Assembly: GCF_008831285.2 (NCBI RefSeq)
Contig: NC_045145.1
Span: 5,144,802 to 5,208,801 of the forward strand
From: Nymphaea colorata
Lineage: Eukaryota > Streptophyta > Magnoliopsida > Nymphaeales > Nymphaeaceae
DNA length: 64,000 nt
Reading direction: 5' to 3'
Of this stretch, positions 37,928-51,233 are shown in pieces. The position numbers were made by a program, and so were the translations under genes. The notes beneath the pieces were generated by a model. It saw only the letters and a program-made list of their open reading frames with translations. It searched no databases and had not been told where the DNA came from. Numbering within the stretch: the first letter of the stretch is position 1; each line of letters begins with the position of its first letter.

Positions 37928-38591
37928 CCACCCCAGCCTCAACTTCATTTGAAAAATGAAGGAAAGGAAAACGAAAAAAAAAACATATGAACATTATATA
38001 TATATAGTGATTGGTAGGTACCATACCACTTATGTAGGGAATAAAAACCAGACTTCTTAAATTCACGTTAAAAGGTGTTTTAAACAAAATATGAACATTA
38101 TAACTTTTTTTATAAACATTAATTCAATATAAATCAGTTCTAGTCACTTTTGTTAAAAATTTGATATTTATACTACCAACATTTTGATGTTATAAGAGCA
38201 GTTTATTTTTAGACTATTACAAAAACATACTTTAAGTAGAGAAAGAACTAAGTTGATGTATATTTCTCATCAAATCATTCTTTAGATCATATCCATAAGG
38301 TTGCATTTCAAAAAAATATTTTAATAATTAATTTTAATAGGTTTAGTTTCTAAGCCACTAGGTTAGGTAACAAAACCACTAAATCCCTTAAAAATTATTT
38401 GTTAAAACACTTTTCTACATAATTCACTCTTAAGGGATATGATCTTAGGACTATTATTGTGATAAATATATATCAAGTTAATCCTTTTCAAGTTTAATAA
38501 TGTTTTTTTGTATCATTTGAACATTGAGATGGTTTTTATATATGTTTCACAGATTCAACTTCTAAACTCCGAGCAGCATACAGTGTCTTTA

Positions 38592-38685
38592 GAGACTGTT
38601 TGGCAATAGTAATAGATAAGTGTTCCATGAATCTGCTCTATTTTTTGAGGACAGTAACTATTAGTTACTGTTGTCAAACGGCTTT
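38592..38685. mobile_element. 94-bp Tourist-like MITE
   Basis: The ends GAGACTGTTTGGCAA and AAAGCCGTTTGACAA (reverse complement) match with few changes. TTA flanks both sides (38589-38591 and 38686-38688), the usual PIF/Harbinger target duplication. Confidence 0.65.
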
Positions 38686-38688
38686 TTA

Positions 38689-41372
38689 GCATCATCACGG
38701 CACTTTTCAGCTAGTTTTTATTTATTTTATTCTTAAATGGTAATAATATAGAAATAGTATCTTAGAATAAAAGTTAAAGGTTTCATATAGTTTTTCAAAG
38801 CACAATCTAAAACTCATTTTTTGCCGTCCAAACAAAAACTAGATTTTAGAAAGTAAAAACCTGGTTTTTGTCATCTCATCCGTACACACAAAAGTTTTCA
38901 AAACTTACTACAAAAATTAGTTTTCACAAAAACCATTTTTTCAGTCAACTGAAGACTCTGATAATATTGGAGATGGGTGCACCTTCTTCTTTGTTCACCT
39001 GTCAAGAGCACCATTCTTTTTATTGTTGGTGACGACCATTTGTTCTCCATCAATGTTAATGTAAATATATGAGATTTCCCACCGTATAAATCACTTTAAA
39101 ATTCAATGCATATAACCACCACACATGGCATGGGGCCATATTGGACTGTATGAGCCACAAAAAATAACTAGAACTAGAAGCGATATTTTCGTGTTATTTG
39201 ATTAATATATCGGCCGACATTATTAAATGGGCCATACTCCCCTTGTTTTCAGATGAAGTAAGAAAACTGCCCCCAGATTTGTCAATGACATTGAAGTGGG
39301 AATGCATGTGCCAACTACTAGGGCTGCATTCCGGGATGAATGTGAACAAATCCAAACACAAGGCAGACCTGAGATTTTCAATTAAGTTTCTTCTCTTCTT
39401 GTTTTGCCCAAAGTTGTTCATGACTTGACAAGTCCATGGTCAAGGCACACCACTAGGCCCATGTTAGCATCGATCACATTTTTTTGAAGAATGGGTTGCT
39501 GAAGATGTGGAACACAAGATCAAGACCACCTGATAGCGCCCGCCATATTTGGTCGTCTCCAATCTTTGGCCTACCATTGCGACGACAACGTTCCCTCTGA
39601 CAGCTCCAACTTGCAGGCTTTTCCGGCAAGTCTTCCGGCCGTAGACCCAGGTCAAGTGAACTTGCAAAGTAATAGTAACAGATAGTCGTAATCAAGAGCC
39701 GAAAAGTCTATGGTTGCCAGCCATCCTCAAATCACAATCACAACCTGAATTGTCTCATGTTTGTTGCGTGCAAACAAAGTTTTTGAAAAATTTGCCCCAA
39801 GAGGCATATAGCATAAATGGTGGTATTGAGTTTTCAAGCATCACAATCGGAAGGAAGGAGAGTGGCTTCACCCTCTGTGAACCGCTAGTGTTGGAGAAAT
39901 TCAAAAGCAATATGGCACCGAGATGAAAGCTCCATCAAAGATGATTTTTTGCCGACATGCCCTTAGGCAGGGTTGGAATAATGTTCTCACCAGAAAATTC
40001 ATTCTCCCCTCAGACACTGCCTAGGACGACCTGTAAACGTTGAACTCAATTCATCTGGAAAGGATTACAATCGAAGATTCTAAAATAAAACCATCCTCAA
40101 ATTAAGTGTACTTCAGATTCTTGGGCATTCATCTCCAAGGATTCAACCCTACTCGGGTTTGATGCCCACCATGTTTGAGTTTTACATTGAAAAAATTGGA
40201 CTTGAGAGACAGGGAGAGAGAGAGAGTTGAGGATCTCAAATTCGATAATTTTTCTACTGGACCAGGCAGGATTTTATCAAAAAACTACTTCAACACAACA
40301 TTTGTTTCACATTTAGTTATCTTAGTTTCTTGGGGATTTCTCCATCAGCAGAACACAACGCAAAACCAGCAAAAGGTCGATCCGCTCGGTTCAGAGAGTC
40401 GTAGTGGATCTTAAAAAAATCAACATCTAGGGTGCATATTGTGGCATATACTGTAATAGGCGTCTGCCTAACCCCAAAATACTTATCAAAAGAAGAAGAC
40501 AAATCAGAAAGTGGCAGGAACACTACAAAAAAAACACGAGCCAGCAACGCAAGCCAGTAATAGAGACGGGCCTTTTCCGGCTCGAGAACAAGTGAAACAT
40601 TCTCACTGATCGTCAACATGCTGCGCGCACTCTGCCATCACCTCACCATGGCCTTCAGGATGCGCTGAACTTTAATATATTGATAAGGTCAGTTGATAAT
40701 AACATGATAAGTAATGTGAACCCAATTTCCACATAACTGTTTCAAGTCAGACTCTCAGCCCACAACTCAGAGAGAGAGAGAGAGAGAGAGATGGTAGATT
40801 ACATTCCATATTTGAAAAGCATGCATAGTTCTTATGAACATAGGGCAAGAGTCTCGAGACATGTACTTGAAGGTCGAAGCCCTGAGAATATTACAAAGAA
40901 AAACACATGGATACAAACACCAGTCCTGCAGCCAAGACAAACTTCTCAAACCCCAGCAGCTGGGCCAACCTAGCCCCCGGACCAGCCAAAACTAAGGCCA
41001 GAGAAAGAACAAAGTACATCAGGTATACTGCTGTCCAAGGTGAAACCAAGCCCCCGACCAGGCCCACCTCCTCCTATCCCACCATGATGAAAGTATAGAA
41101 ACCAGGTTCAGGACTCCATCCTAAGATTAAACTCGTGTGATCAGGCTTTACTCTAGAAATACAAAGCCACTCACGAGGCCTATTTCTTTGTTTTATGATT
41201 TAAGGATCCCAGACATGGATTACATCACAAAGCAAACAAATGAACCAGACCTAGAGCAGAAGTCTTAGAAGCTCAATTAGGCTTTGGCTAAGACTGGTCT
41301 ACGAAGTGTGTTTTATGAGCCCCATAGTAGCATCCACCCTTGAGTATCTACCCACTTCGATGCCACCAATAG
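38689..41372. other. Intergenic, ending in the RS-gene 3' UTR
   Basis: No gene is recognised. The segment 39190-40620 is less AT-rich and has open frames on both strands (for example 40317-40619 minus), but none resembles a known protein. (GA)n runs lie near 40210 and 40772-40790. The last few hundred bases are probably the 3' UTR of the minus-strand RS gene. Confidence 0.5.
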
Positions 41373-44300
41373 TTATCTATTTTGAAGCTTCCGTGCACGA
41401 TCACGCCATGAACCTCCTTGCAGTGCAAGAACCTGTGAATAGGAATATTTTACCAAATGAACTTCATTTATCACAAAAACATACACGGTGAGGGGCAAAT
41501 GAAATTCTTGCTCACTTTTTCGTTCACGACAGAGAACAGGTTGCTTTTATCCTCATCCTTTGACACGCTGTTGTCCCTGTCCTCTTCAGAAATACTGCTG
41601 TTAAGGCCCCTCACTTCCCCTTCAGGAGCAGAGGCAGCTGTTGGCACCCCAAAAATGGCATTGTCGTGAGCAGCCTGGATATCAGCCTCGCGATTTGCCT
41701 TCAGAATCAACACAAAAAGGAATAAGAGAGTGAACGAGAAAGAGAGAGGAGAGAGGGGGGAGAGAGGGAGACGGGGAGAGAGAGCGAGAGAGAGAGACCT
41801 CCACAGCAGCAAATCGAAAATTTCGCCCCACATCTTTTAGCAATCCTGAATCATCTTCTTCAGCTGAAGCTTTAACCCAACAGGTAGGAAGGAAAAAAAG
41901 AAAGTTAAAGAGAGACAAGAACAATTTCTCTATCATAAGCAGACTGCATAATTCATGGGACAAAGTCATGCAGATACCAGAAAAGGTTTTTCTTAAGCAT
42001 CGTCACATGGACATGACCAAAGGAACATGGTACAGAACATTTTTGCGTCCCCAATTAACAGTAGTCTTAGGACAGTCAGAGATGAGATGGATATAAGATT
42101 AAGCATCCCTATTGCATGGACCTCAGCTAAGCCAATAAGATATAAAGAGATTTTTCTTTTCTGGTGAATGCTGCTAGGACATAAACAAGGCATCTAGCAA
42201 CAATAAATGTCTAAAACATGCTAAAGAAAATCAAACAACGTGTGACTTCAAAAAATCCCAGCCAATGGTACCAAGCTGATCTATAAGCAGGAAGTATATC
42301 AGCCATACTAGAAATTGTGCAAGTCAAGCTGAACATCAAACTTAAGAGTTGAGTGAACTTGTGCTCTACATAAATAACAACCTCTAGGCATGGTCAACAC
42401 CATAAAAACAAACCTTCCAAATTCTCATCATCCAATGGTGCGTCCTTGTTGAAGTCAAATCGTTCCCACTCCTTGCTCATCCCCTTTGTAGAATCTTTTG
42501 AAACTGCAAAATAATAGCATAAAGTTCACTAACATGCACGCTACATCTGATCCAGCGCATAAAAGCCTAAGAAGAGCCCTGAAGACCATAGTAAAACTTG
42601 AATACCAGTTTGTGACAGTTGAAGCCTCATCTTTGCTTTCACTCTTTCCGCTGGGGCCTAATAAGAATGACCAAGCCACCAAAGTCATTGAATTGAAGAC
42701 AGGTTAATAAATAAGGCAAACAAAGTAGACTGCAGAATCCTACACAGACAATGTGAAACAATAGATAGCGTAATAGGGAGCGAAGTGCAGACAGATGGAA
42801 AAGATATAAAGCAATTGAATACAAGGAAAAATAAAGCAATTAATTAATAAACCACTCCGGTTAACTCCATAGTACCACACCAATCCACCCTTGGGAGGTT
42901 CTCTTAACGGTTTTTCTAGATCTTATTTTTGTCAGAAAGATCTCAGCAAAATCTCAGCGATTCAAAATTTTAAAAATATAGAAGATAACTGAAAAGATTA
43001 TCAAATGATGAGTTCTCTACAATTTTTTCTTACAAGAACATTGACAAACATCCATAAAACTTCTTAAATTTATTTTAAAAATAAAAATAAAAATACATTT
43101 TAAATTTACACTTCTTAAAAAAACAATATCTTGATACCTGCAATATCAACAAAGTATTTGATTTCTGGCGATAAAAAGTTGAAAACATTGCAGGATTTCT
43201 GCCAGTAACATCAGCCAGCTTCACAATGCCAAAAGTATCGAAATACATTAAAGAATACCTTACAAAAAGAATAACGAGATTGAGTAATTTTCTCCATATT
43301 TAAACATGTTGCCATGTATAGTTTCAATAAGAGCTAAATGTGATTAAAACATATATGACTAGGTTTTGGAAAAGAAAACTAAAGAAACAAGCATGCTCTT
43401 CCAAACATCTCAAGAGCCTTTAAAAGAAGGAACCCTTTAATATGCTGAACCGCTTCAAGAAGTTCATAGACAACATAATCTTCTCAACAATGTGGCTGGG
43501 GGTGCAAATGGATTCTTTTAAGTTCAATATTTCCAACTCTTTTCAGTTTGTTATTGGATTTTTTATTCAGATTCAGAGTGACAATCAAATGTTGGGTCCA
43601 AACTCCAAAGTCAAATTTGACTTAAACTTTGAATAGATGATAATATGCATTCAGACCTCTTTTCTATAGACAATTAGAATAAAGTGCACAAAGAGACCTT
43701 GAATGGTGAACCTTACCAAAAGTTTGTGACTGGAAGGCAGCGCCCTAACCAGATAGTCAATATAACATTTGTAATCATAATATCTACCAAATTTACTTTA
43801 AGAATAAGAGAGAACCATCTGCCAAATAGTAACCTCCAACTAATCGTTTTTTCGTTTAAAGCCTCATTAAAACTCTTGCTACCATAAAATCTATCAAATT
43901 TACTCTAGGAATAAGAACATGCCTCCAATACTAACCTCCCACTACCATATTTTTCATTTAAAGCACTTAAGATGGGCACGATGCTCATTATTATTCTTTA
44001 GCGATTCAAATCTTTAATCTTTACCTAATTGAATCTTGATTTAATGTTGAATATCCAATTAGTTTTTTATTCTTTTAACTCTCTCATATATGGGTTTTAC
44101 TTTTACTACAAAATAAATATTTCAATTTCATTCTTTGCTCATGACTTTAGTTGTTCTTTTTTCTAATTTTAGGTAGACTGTATTGACTTGAAGATGTTTA
44201 ACATATAGTGGTTATAATTGCTTTACGAACAATTAATTTTAATATGCAATGACATATACACATCTTCATTTTTTATTATCCCTTTTACTATATAATGTTA

Positions 44301-47300
44301 CATAGGGAGGTCACCTTATGGAAATATCATAGTTTTCTTTATTTTGAAATAGTTTTGTCCTACTTTATTTTACAGAAAATGATAATGTGCGTAAACCCTG
44401 ATCAAATACAGAATGCTAATGGTTTCAATCTTTATCATTGAGTTCCTAACCTCAACCGCCTTTCAGGATTTTGAGGTCTAACTCAAAATATAGTTATGTT
44501 GGATTGGCTTCAGGGTTTACATCACAGCACATGTTTTTGTCATATTTAGACTTGGATTGTAAGTGGAAAAAGAAAAAAGAAAGAAAGAAATGGGTTTGGC
44601 TTGGATGTACCAAGTGGGTGCTACGAGTCCCCAAAATGTACAAACCTCCTTATTTTCTTAACTAACCTCTAAACAGAAAAGGATACGGCCATGGGCATAG
44701 CCATGCTCCACACATGCTGATATTGTAAAGGCCCTGCAACCTTCCACAATCATAAAATGATAACAGTTGACAATTCCAAAATTCCAGTAGGAACTCGCTA
44801 ATTCTTTTAAGTCCAAAACTAGAATATAATTTTTAAGTGCCTCTATCTCCATCCTTTATTTCATATATTAGTATTCTATTTTCTCAAAAATATGATAGAA
44901 GTCTGGCACATTGCTTGGAAATTGGAATCCCGATTTCAGAAGATTTGTGGCCTACTTTTTTTTTTCCCTTTAGAAGGACAGCTATTTGCCACATACACAA
45001 GTGTTTGCAGTTGACTATACGTGAGAAACAAAAAAAAACAACGTAAAATAGGAATTAATCTTCAAAATTCATAAAAAGGCATCCCCCACCAAACTATCAG
45101 CAGGTAACAAAGACACCTTAACCATCACTCCTGCATAAGTTCCACCCTCCACCAGCTGCCTCCAAACCCAACTGAAGGGTCATCAGGGTCCTTCTCTTTT
45201 GTCACTTAAAATAATTGATCACCAGAATGGCAGAATCTCATGTTGTTGAAGTTTATCACAAGCCAGTGTGTTCGTTTTAAGTCTCAGCCTTCATTTTCAT
45301 CAATTGCATCTATGCTGGTCATTTAAACATGTTTGCTACTCTTAGCTTTCAAGTTTGATATGCACAACCCCTGACATTATATTTTAGTGGCTCCATTAGT
45401 AGTGATGAGTATAAACTATTGTATTCCAGTAATCCATCTCTCTGAAACCAATCAACACCATCAGCTTCTAGAAATTGTGGTGAATTATTGAAGTATTATG
45501 TACTCAACAAGCCACTAGCTTATGAGTAGCATATCATAATATAGCAGTTACAATTTCACTCTTAGAACTTGCTGAATACTGCAAACTGATACTTAGTGGC
45601 TTTGCTGCACTTCTTGTATGTGCTCTGAGACACAACATTGTTTCCCTTGCTCATCCAAAAAAGTAACTAATAATAAATTCCTTATCAACATTTTTCTTGA
45701 TGAGACCCATCTCACCATCTACAGCCTCCAAGAATTTCATAATATTCAGCAGTTTAGAATCTTTAGATACCTACCGACAGAGAGATGACAATTTACTTTT
45801 TCAGTTGAAATACTCTGTACGTGTCCTGATAAAAAGAGTTCTAGATCTCATGAATAATGAGCATGAGTGATCCTCTTAATTGTTAGGATCAGGCTAAATT
45901 ACTGTAGGTACTATCACCAAGATCCTCCGACTATTTGAAAACCACAGTAATATTATAAGAATAGATTAGATCCCAAAGATCTGCATGCTCTCTATAGCTT
46001 CGGCATCCATGCTTTCTATGAGACCTTGATCCCTATGGACGTTGTCCTTCTATGTAATTACGGATGAGATTGGATCTCGACATGTCATAGAAAACCCTTT
46101 CTAAGTTTTTTTCACGTGTTCACTGATATGAAAAGTACAAACCATTGCGCGTATCGTACCAAGGAAATACCACTTTGCAGTACCAAAGTGTTCCAATCCA
46201 CATAAGTTTAAGTTTCTAACATATACCTGTCGGTGTAAAGTACACTTCATACAACATCGTCCTGTTGTGGAGTAAAAGTCGCCGCAATATGTAAGCACCA
46301 TACTATATACACCAACACAATCCGCAGGAGCCAAAATAAAAGGAGACTAGTTTGCTAACCTCACGATGGGTGGAATTGGCCCTCTGTTGGGATGCACTTA
46401 AATGGAGACACATAATGGCATCAGACAAGGTGACAAAGACTAGCAGCAAGAGCCAAGCACAACAAAAGAATCTAATTATATCGTAACAGCAGAAAGACTG
46501 AACATAACGATCCTCAATTTGAAGATTGTTTGCTTTGTGTTCCAAAAGATTGGTATGCTTGCGGACAAATAACTATAAGTCTATAACACTGGGACCTGGT
46601 GTCTGGGAACTTTATGGTACACATGCATAAGAGTACGCACGTGAAAAGCACGCTGAAAACCAACAGAAGCTTCTTCAGGAGTTACTTACCATCTTATCGT
46701 AGCCCTCGATCAATCGTGAATAATCAATATCGGCCTTTCCATCAACTTTTCTGGTTTCTGACCTCTTCTTTTCCCTGGGAGAACAACTCCGACTTCCCCG
46801 CCGCCTTCCTCTATAAGCAGAATCATCACGGCTCCTGCGATAAGACTCTGAACTACCATTTGTACGGCGGTAATCTGATCTATGGCGGCTGCTCCCTCTA
46901 TCTGGGGAGTAACTTCTCGACCGACTTGTCCTCCTCCTCCGCCTTCTTGCTTCATCCGGACTCTGCTCCCTTTCCGTCCTCCGATCTTCTGAAGCCCTAT
47001 AACCGGAACGATGCCGATGACCAGACCTCCCACGACCGCTCTCTTCCCCAGACGAGTAACTCCTCGACCGACTCCTCCTCCTCTGCCTTCTCGACTCCCC
47101 AAAATTACGCTCATCCGAGTCCCGCGACCCCGACAGACGCTGACGCTCCGCAAATCCGCGGCCCTTGTCGGAAGCCGAATCCTTCCGCCTGAGTTTGTCT
47201 TGAATCCTCTCAATCCGGCATTCCTTCTCGATATCAGCCTCGGTTTCGCGGGTCGACGCGGACACAAAGTTGCTCAAAGAGAATGAACCGGAGGCTTTGA

Positions 47301-47418
47301 CAAACGATGGGGAGGAGGAGGATCCGGCGGAGTATCCCAAACCCTGCTTGAACCTCGCCGCTCCCTCACCTCTCCGGGTGAGATCATCGAAGTACGCCGC
47401 TGCTTTTTCTTCCTCCAT
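41373..47418 (-). CDS. RS-rich nuclear protein, putative pre-mRNA-splicing factor, 6 exons, 392 aa
   Basis: Coding exons in order are 47418-46690, 42657-42606, 42503-42414, 41863-41799, 41698-41516 and 41432-41373. All are GT-AG, phases agree, and the sum is 393 codons including TAA. Residues ~105-225 are an Arg/Ser-rich domain (RRRSRSRSYSSGEESGRGRS and similar) as in SR-related splicing proteins. A compact conserved C-terminal part follows, spread over the small exons: DYSRLIEGYDKM, APAERVKAKMRLQLSQT, WERFDFNKDAPLDDENLE, GRNFRFAAVEANREADIQAA and GGSWRDRARK. I recognise these blocks as a conserved plant family annotated as pre-mRNA-splicing factor-like, but cannot give a firm symbol. The first intron is ~4.0 kb. 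The donor after 41799 (GTCTCT) is weak and sits in a CT-repeat, so its use should be confirmed. Confidence 0.88.
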
Positions 47419-47461
47419 GAAAACGTCAGGAACTGACAGGAGGAAGCAGCAAGAACCCTAG

Positions 47462-48616
47462 AAGCCCATGGCGCAGGAAACCCCGAAATCTGGCGCCAAA
47501 TTTGGAGACAATTCAGATCTTTGGAACTCCAAGTTGAGGAGATTCGATGGGTGGCTAAAAAACCCCATAGATCTCACGGGAAAACTTTTCTCCGGTCGTT
47601 CGTCTTAGGAAAATTTTTCCATTTTACCCGCCCATCTTCTGGAAATTTACGGGTAGGTGCTCAATTTTTAATGAAATTTAACTAATACACATCCAGTTTT
47701 TTTTATAGAAATCACCAAAGTTCACAATAATTTTTTATATAAACCAACAAAAATATTATTACTAAGGGAAAAGAATATTTTCCATCATCCAAGAAAGAGT
47801 GGTTCTTTACGAAGTGAAGATAATACACTTGGTGCTTTCCTTTTTACTATTTCTTTTTGTCATTTTTATACAAAAAATCGAAATTTCTTGCAAATTAGTT
47901 AGTTCCATAGAAATCCCTCTCAAAAGTTCAATTTCTTTATTAGCTTTTAAAATAAAACGTTGATTTATTATTTGCTCGACTATTAAACACCATTTTTTGT
48001 AATTCTTATTAGTCATATATTTATTAGTTTTATATTTATAATTGATAAAAAATGAAGAGATCACCAATTCTTGCAACTACTACAACTATGTCTCGGACGT
48101 ATCTAATTCCCGTTCCCATTTTAAGTCAGTCAGTTGGACCTAGTGTAAAACTTTCAATACATTTACTGAACACACTCAGACGTTGTATGTAATTTCCAAC
48201 CGGATCTGAACCTAGGTCGGATATCTGCCCAGGACCCCACCAAGGTCTGACCGCATTCATATGAAAGTCCGGTCTTATGTCAGTGAAATCCAAATTTATA
48301 GTAAGAACCTGATTACACAAAATCTGATCAAGTCGTGTTCGATAAAGAATAGATAGAGATCCAAACTGAAACATTAACCTCCCTTATTTATACATTGATA
48401 TTGATCAAAGAAAAAGGTCAGTAATTTAAACAATGAACGTAAAATTTTCCCAGGCTAAGAAGAAGGTCGCTGTATATATATACATGAATACAGTTAAACC
48501 CACCTTGCCTCTCTATGTATATACGTATTTGGGATACTTTAGAGAAGCTGCCAAGCTCCAAATAACATAACATATGAAGTCACAAGGCAAAACCACCATC
48601 CTGATCTGAACCAGTC
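47462..48616. other. 5' flank of the RS gene and AT-rich intergenic DNA
   Basis: About 47462-47640 is GC-richer and probably holds the leader and promoter of the RS gene; no clear TATA box. The rest is AT-rich with no gene. Confidence 0.5.
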
Positions 48617-48768
48617 CTGCGGCGGAGCTAGGATTTTTTTTTACTAAAGGGCACTCGAGTCGAGTCTGTGAAAGTCCCATGTAATTTTGAATTTCTCCTA
48701 TGAAACTTTTAATGGGCTGGGGCCGACAGCTGCTCACACCAACCTCCATGTATGTATCTCTGCCACTA
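48617..48768. mobile_element. 152-bp hAT MITE of the GGCGGAG family
   Basis: Begins CTGCGGCGGAGCTAGGATTT and ends, reverse-complemented, TAGTGGCAGAGATACATAC. The flanks AACCAGTC (48609-48616) and AACGAGTC (48769-48776) match at 7 of 8 bases. GGCGGAGC-AGGATTTTTT matches the right terminus of the hAT element at 52905-58656, so this copy is a deletion derivative in the opposite orientation. Confidence 0.7.
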
Positions 48769-49109
48769 AACGAGTCACTAGCTTTTCTAAGGGTGCAGCA
48801 CCAATCGAATCATGGCCGAGGGTGCCTATGAATCCAAGGAGATACGAGAAAAAAGTGGGAAACTTCACCTCATTTCAGTTAGTTCAACAAGAACCATTGC
48901 TGATCGATCTTTCTTTGCTTCTAAAAGGTAACATTAGATGTAAATAAAGAAGCAGCATATTGGAGTTGGTTCACCTTTCATGAGGCTGAGAACACCGCAT
49001 TTAGGTCGCTATGGCTATTCCTATGCAAACACCTGCATGGAGTATTGGCCTCCCTTTACCATTTTATAAAAAAAAAAAATGGAGCTATACACAAAATTAC
49101 AGAAGCAGT

Positions 49110-50551
49110 TGAGGCAATATTACACTCCAAATAAACAAAACGAGTGTACATATGCTATACAGTAGAAAAACATCAAAAATAAGCTCCAGCAAGGGAAACC
49201 AGCACACAGCTCCTTGCTTCGGAAGAATAATCTTTTCCAAAATCTGGAGAGAAATGTTATCGTATTATTTGTCATCTGAAGGCCATGGGCCACATTGGAT
49301 TCCAAAGTTAATCCAAAAATCAATCTCCTTAGAGAGGTCTTTCTGATCAATGGATAGAATGTGCTCCACGCAGGTCGACCACAACAGCTTGGTGAAAAGG
49401 GGAATGGAGAAAGTGCGCCCGAGATGTAGCCCCATTTCTAAGATGTTGTGTAATACCATGAGTTCACGTAAGGCATCAGGCCAAGAAATACCATCAGAGC
49501 TCAATAGACAGATGGGAGTGTTAAGATTCAGTAAGATCTGGCCCAGGTGCTCAGCAGAGGTCTCCTCTATAAAAATGGAGGGGCCCCATTATCCATCCAG
49601 AATTGGGCCTTGCTCCCATTGCGAATGCACCAAAGCCCATCATCCTTGACCTCAGCCCAACATTTGAGCAAGTTCTTCTATAGCCAGGAGTGACGACTTT
49701 TCTAAACCTCCATATCTATGATGAACAGATAATGGGACAAAGGATCTCCCTGACGCAGTCCCCTAGAAATAAGAAGGAAGTTGCTACAAGCACCATTGAT
49801 CAAAACCGAGAAAGACATAGTGGAGACACAATAATGATCCTCTGAACCCAGCAAGTGCATGCGGCTCAAGCGCCGAATGGTCTCATGAGCAATAACAACG
49901 TTGCCCCGAATTGTCTACCTTTAAGAAAAACACTTTTGAGTCGAAGAAATAATCGTCGGAAGAATTATTTGCATCATGTTGGCAATGATTTTGGTAATGT
50001 ACTTGCAAGAATAGTTACACAAAACAATGGGTCTGAAGTTCTCCGATTTAGAAACTTCCTCTTACTTACAGCAATGAGAGAACGATTAAAAATCTTGACC
50101 AACTTGCTGGATTGGAAAAAATTGATAATGGTAGTAATAGCATACTTACCAAAAGATACTTCAATGATGTTGATAAAAACCCAAGAGATCAGGGTCAGGG
50201 GCACTAAATTTATCCACTGAGAAGACCACCTGCCTAACTTCAGGGGTGGGCATCGGGTCGGCCCGGCCCGATCCGGCACGGGTCGACCCGTTTAAGAAAA
50301 AAAACATTTTTTAATCATAAAATAATGTTTTTAAGTATAAAATATATTTATTGATAATAAATATATATTATTAAAACAAATATATATATATATATTTTAA
50401 ACATAAACGGGTCGAACCAGGCCGGGCCGGCCTATCGGGCCCGGGCCCAGCGGCGGCCCGGCCTGACGCCCACCCTTACCTAACTTCCTCCTCAGAGACA
50501 GGAGTCATGAGGTGACAATTTTCCTCCTTTGAAACAAATCGTCTTCTCCAA
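49110..50551 (-). mobile_element. LINE relic, reverse-transcriptase part (split by a MITE)
   Basis: Minus-strand reading gives SKEENCHLMTPVSEEEVRQ, then after skipping the MITE at 50241-50478 VVFSVDKFSAPDPDG, the usual entry to a plant LINE RT domain. Further blocks are FFQSSKLVKIFNRSLIAVSK, a FRPI-type block near 50040, and RGLRQGDPLS near 49745-49772. Many stops and frameshifts make it dead. The 3' end near 49.1 kb is uncertain. It is the downstream continuation of the LINE pieces at 59008-59990 and 61922-63760. Confidence 0.85.
50241..50478. mobile_element. 238-bp hAT MITE inside the LINE relic
   Basis: The ends are CAGGGGTGGGC and TAAGGGTGGGC (reverse complement). The exact 8-bp duplication CCTAACTT lies at 50233-50240 and 50479-50486. 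Both arms are very GC-rich (GGCCCGGCC types) around an AT-rich centre with (TA)n. Removing the element and one duplication rejoins the LINE reading frame (EEEVRQ/VVFSVDK), confirming both borders. Confidence 0.9.
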
Positions 50552-50698
50552 GGCTGCATTTGATTGCAGGGGTAAAAGTTGAGGAGCGGTTGAAAACTGT
50601 ACCACAGTGAGAAATTTCAACCGGTTTGAAGTGAGCACATCAAACATTGAAAATTTTAACGTGAAAAAAGTGTACGAACGGGTGAAGTTTACCCCTCA

Positions 50699-50730
50699 AA
50701 AAAATCTGACCTGTGGAGGTCAGATTTTTT
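50699..50730. repeat. Perfect hairpin, 14-bp stem, 4-nt loop
   Basis: AAAAAATCTGACCT, gtgg, AGGTCAGATTTTTT. It lies just upstream of the CT-rich leader of the element. RNA copied from either strand would fold strongly. Confidence 0.85.
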
Positions 50731-51029
50731 CACGCGGATTTTTTTGAGACCCGTTAGCTCTCTCTTTTTTCCCTCTTTTCCCTGCGTCGACGCCCTTCTT
50801 CCCCTCTCCTCTCTCGTTGCCTCACCTCTCTCGCTTCTCATTCCTCTCCTCTCTTGCTGCATCACCTCTCTCACTCTGTTCGTGCCTTCACTCTCTCTTT
50901 CTTCCCCAATGCATCCATTGGAGATCCCCTCTGCTGTTGCTGGTTTTCCCTCCGGTTGAAGCCCCCTCTTTGCTGGTTTCCCTTCTCGTTGAAGCCCATC
51001 TTCCCCTCTTTGATGGTTTTCACTCCCAT

Positions 51030-51233
51030 TGAAGTTCATCTTCCCATCTTTGCTGGTTTCGCCTCCTGTGGATGGCATCTGCCCCTCTATTGCTGCTTTC
51101 CCCTCTCGTGGACGCCATCTTCCCCCTCCCCTCCCATTGAAGTTCATCTTCCCCTCTTTGCTGGTTTCGCCTCCCGTGGATGGCATCTGCCCCTCTATTG
51201 CTGCTTTCCCCTCTCGTGGACGCCATCTTCCCC
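51030..51233. repeat. Two-copy tandem repeat, 109-bp period
   Basis: The ~95-bp unit starting gaagttcatcttccc and ending ggacgccatcttcccc is present at 51030-51124 and 51139-51233 with only about two or three differences, so the duplication is recent relative to the surrounding decay. Confidence 0.9.

Noticed and set aside
40317-40619. 100-aa minus-strand ORF
   Set aside because: No family resemblance and no supporting splice structure.
48126-48374. Gene or element in the CCGGATCTGAACC-type stretch
   Set aside because: Resembles the AT/GGATTT repeat family weakly. No ends or frame could be defined.
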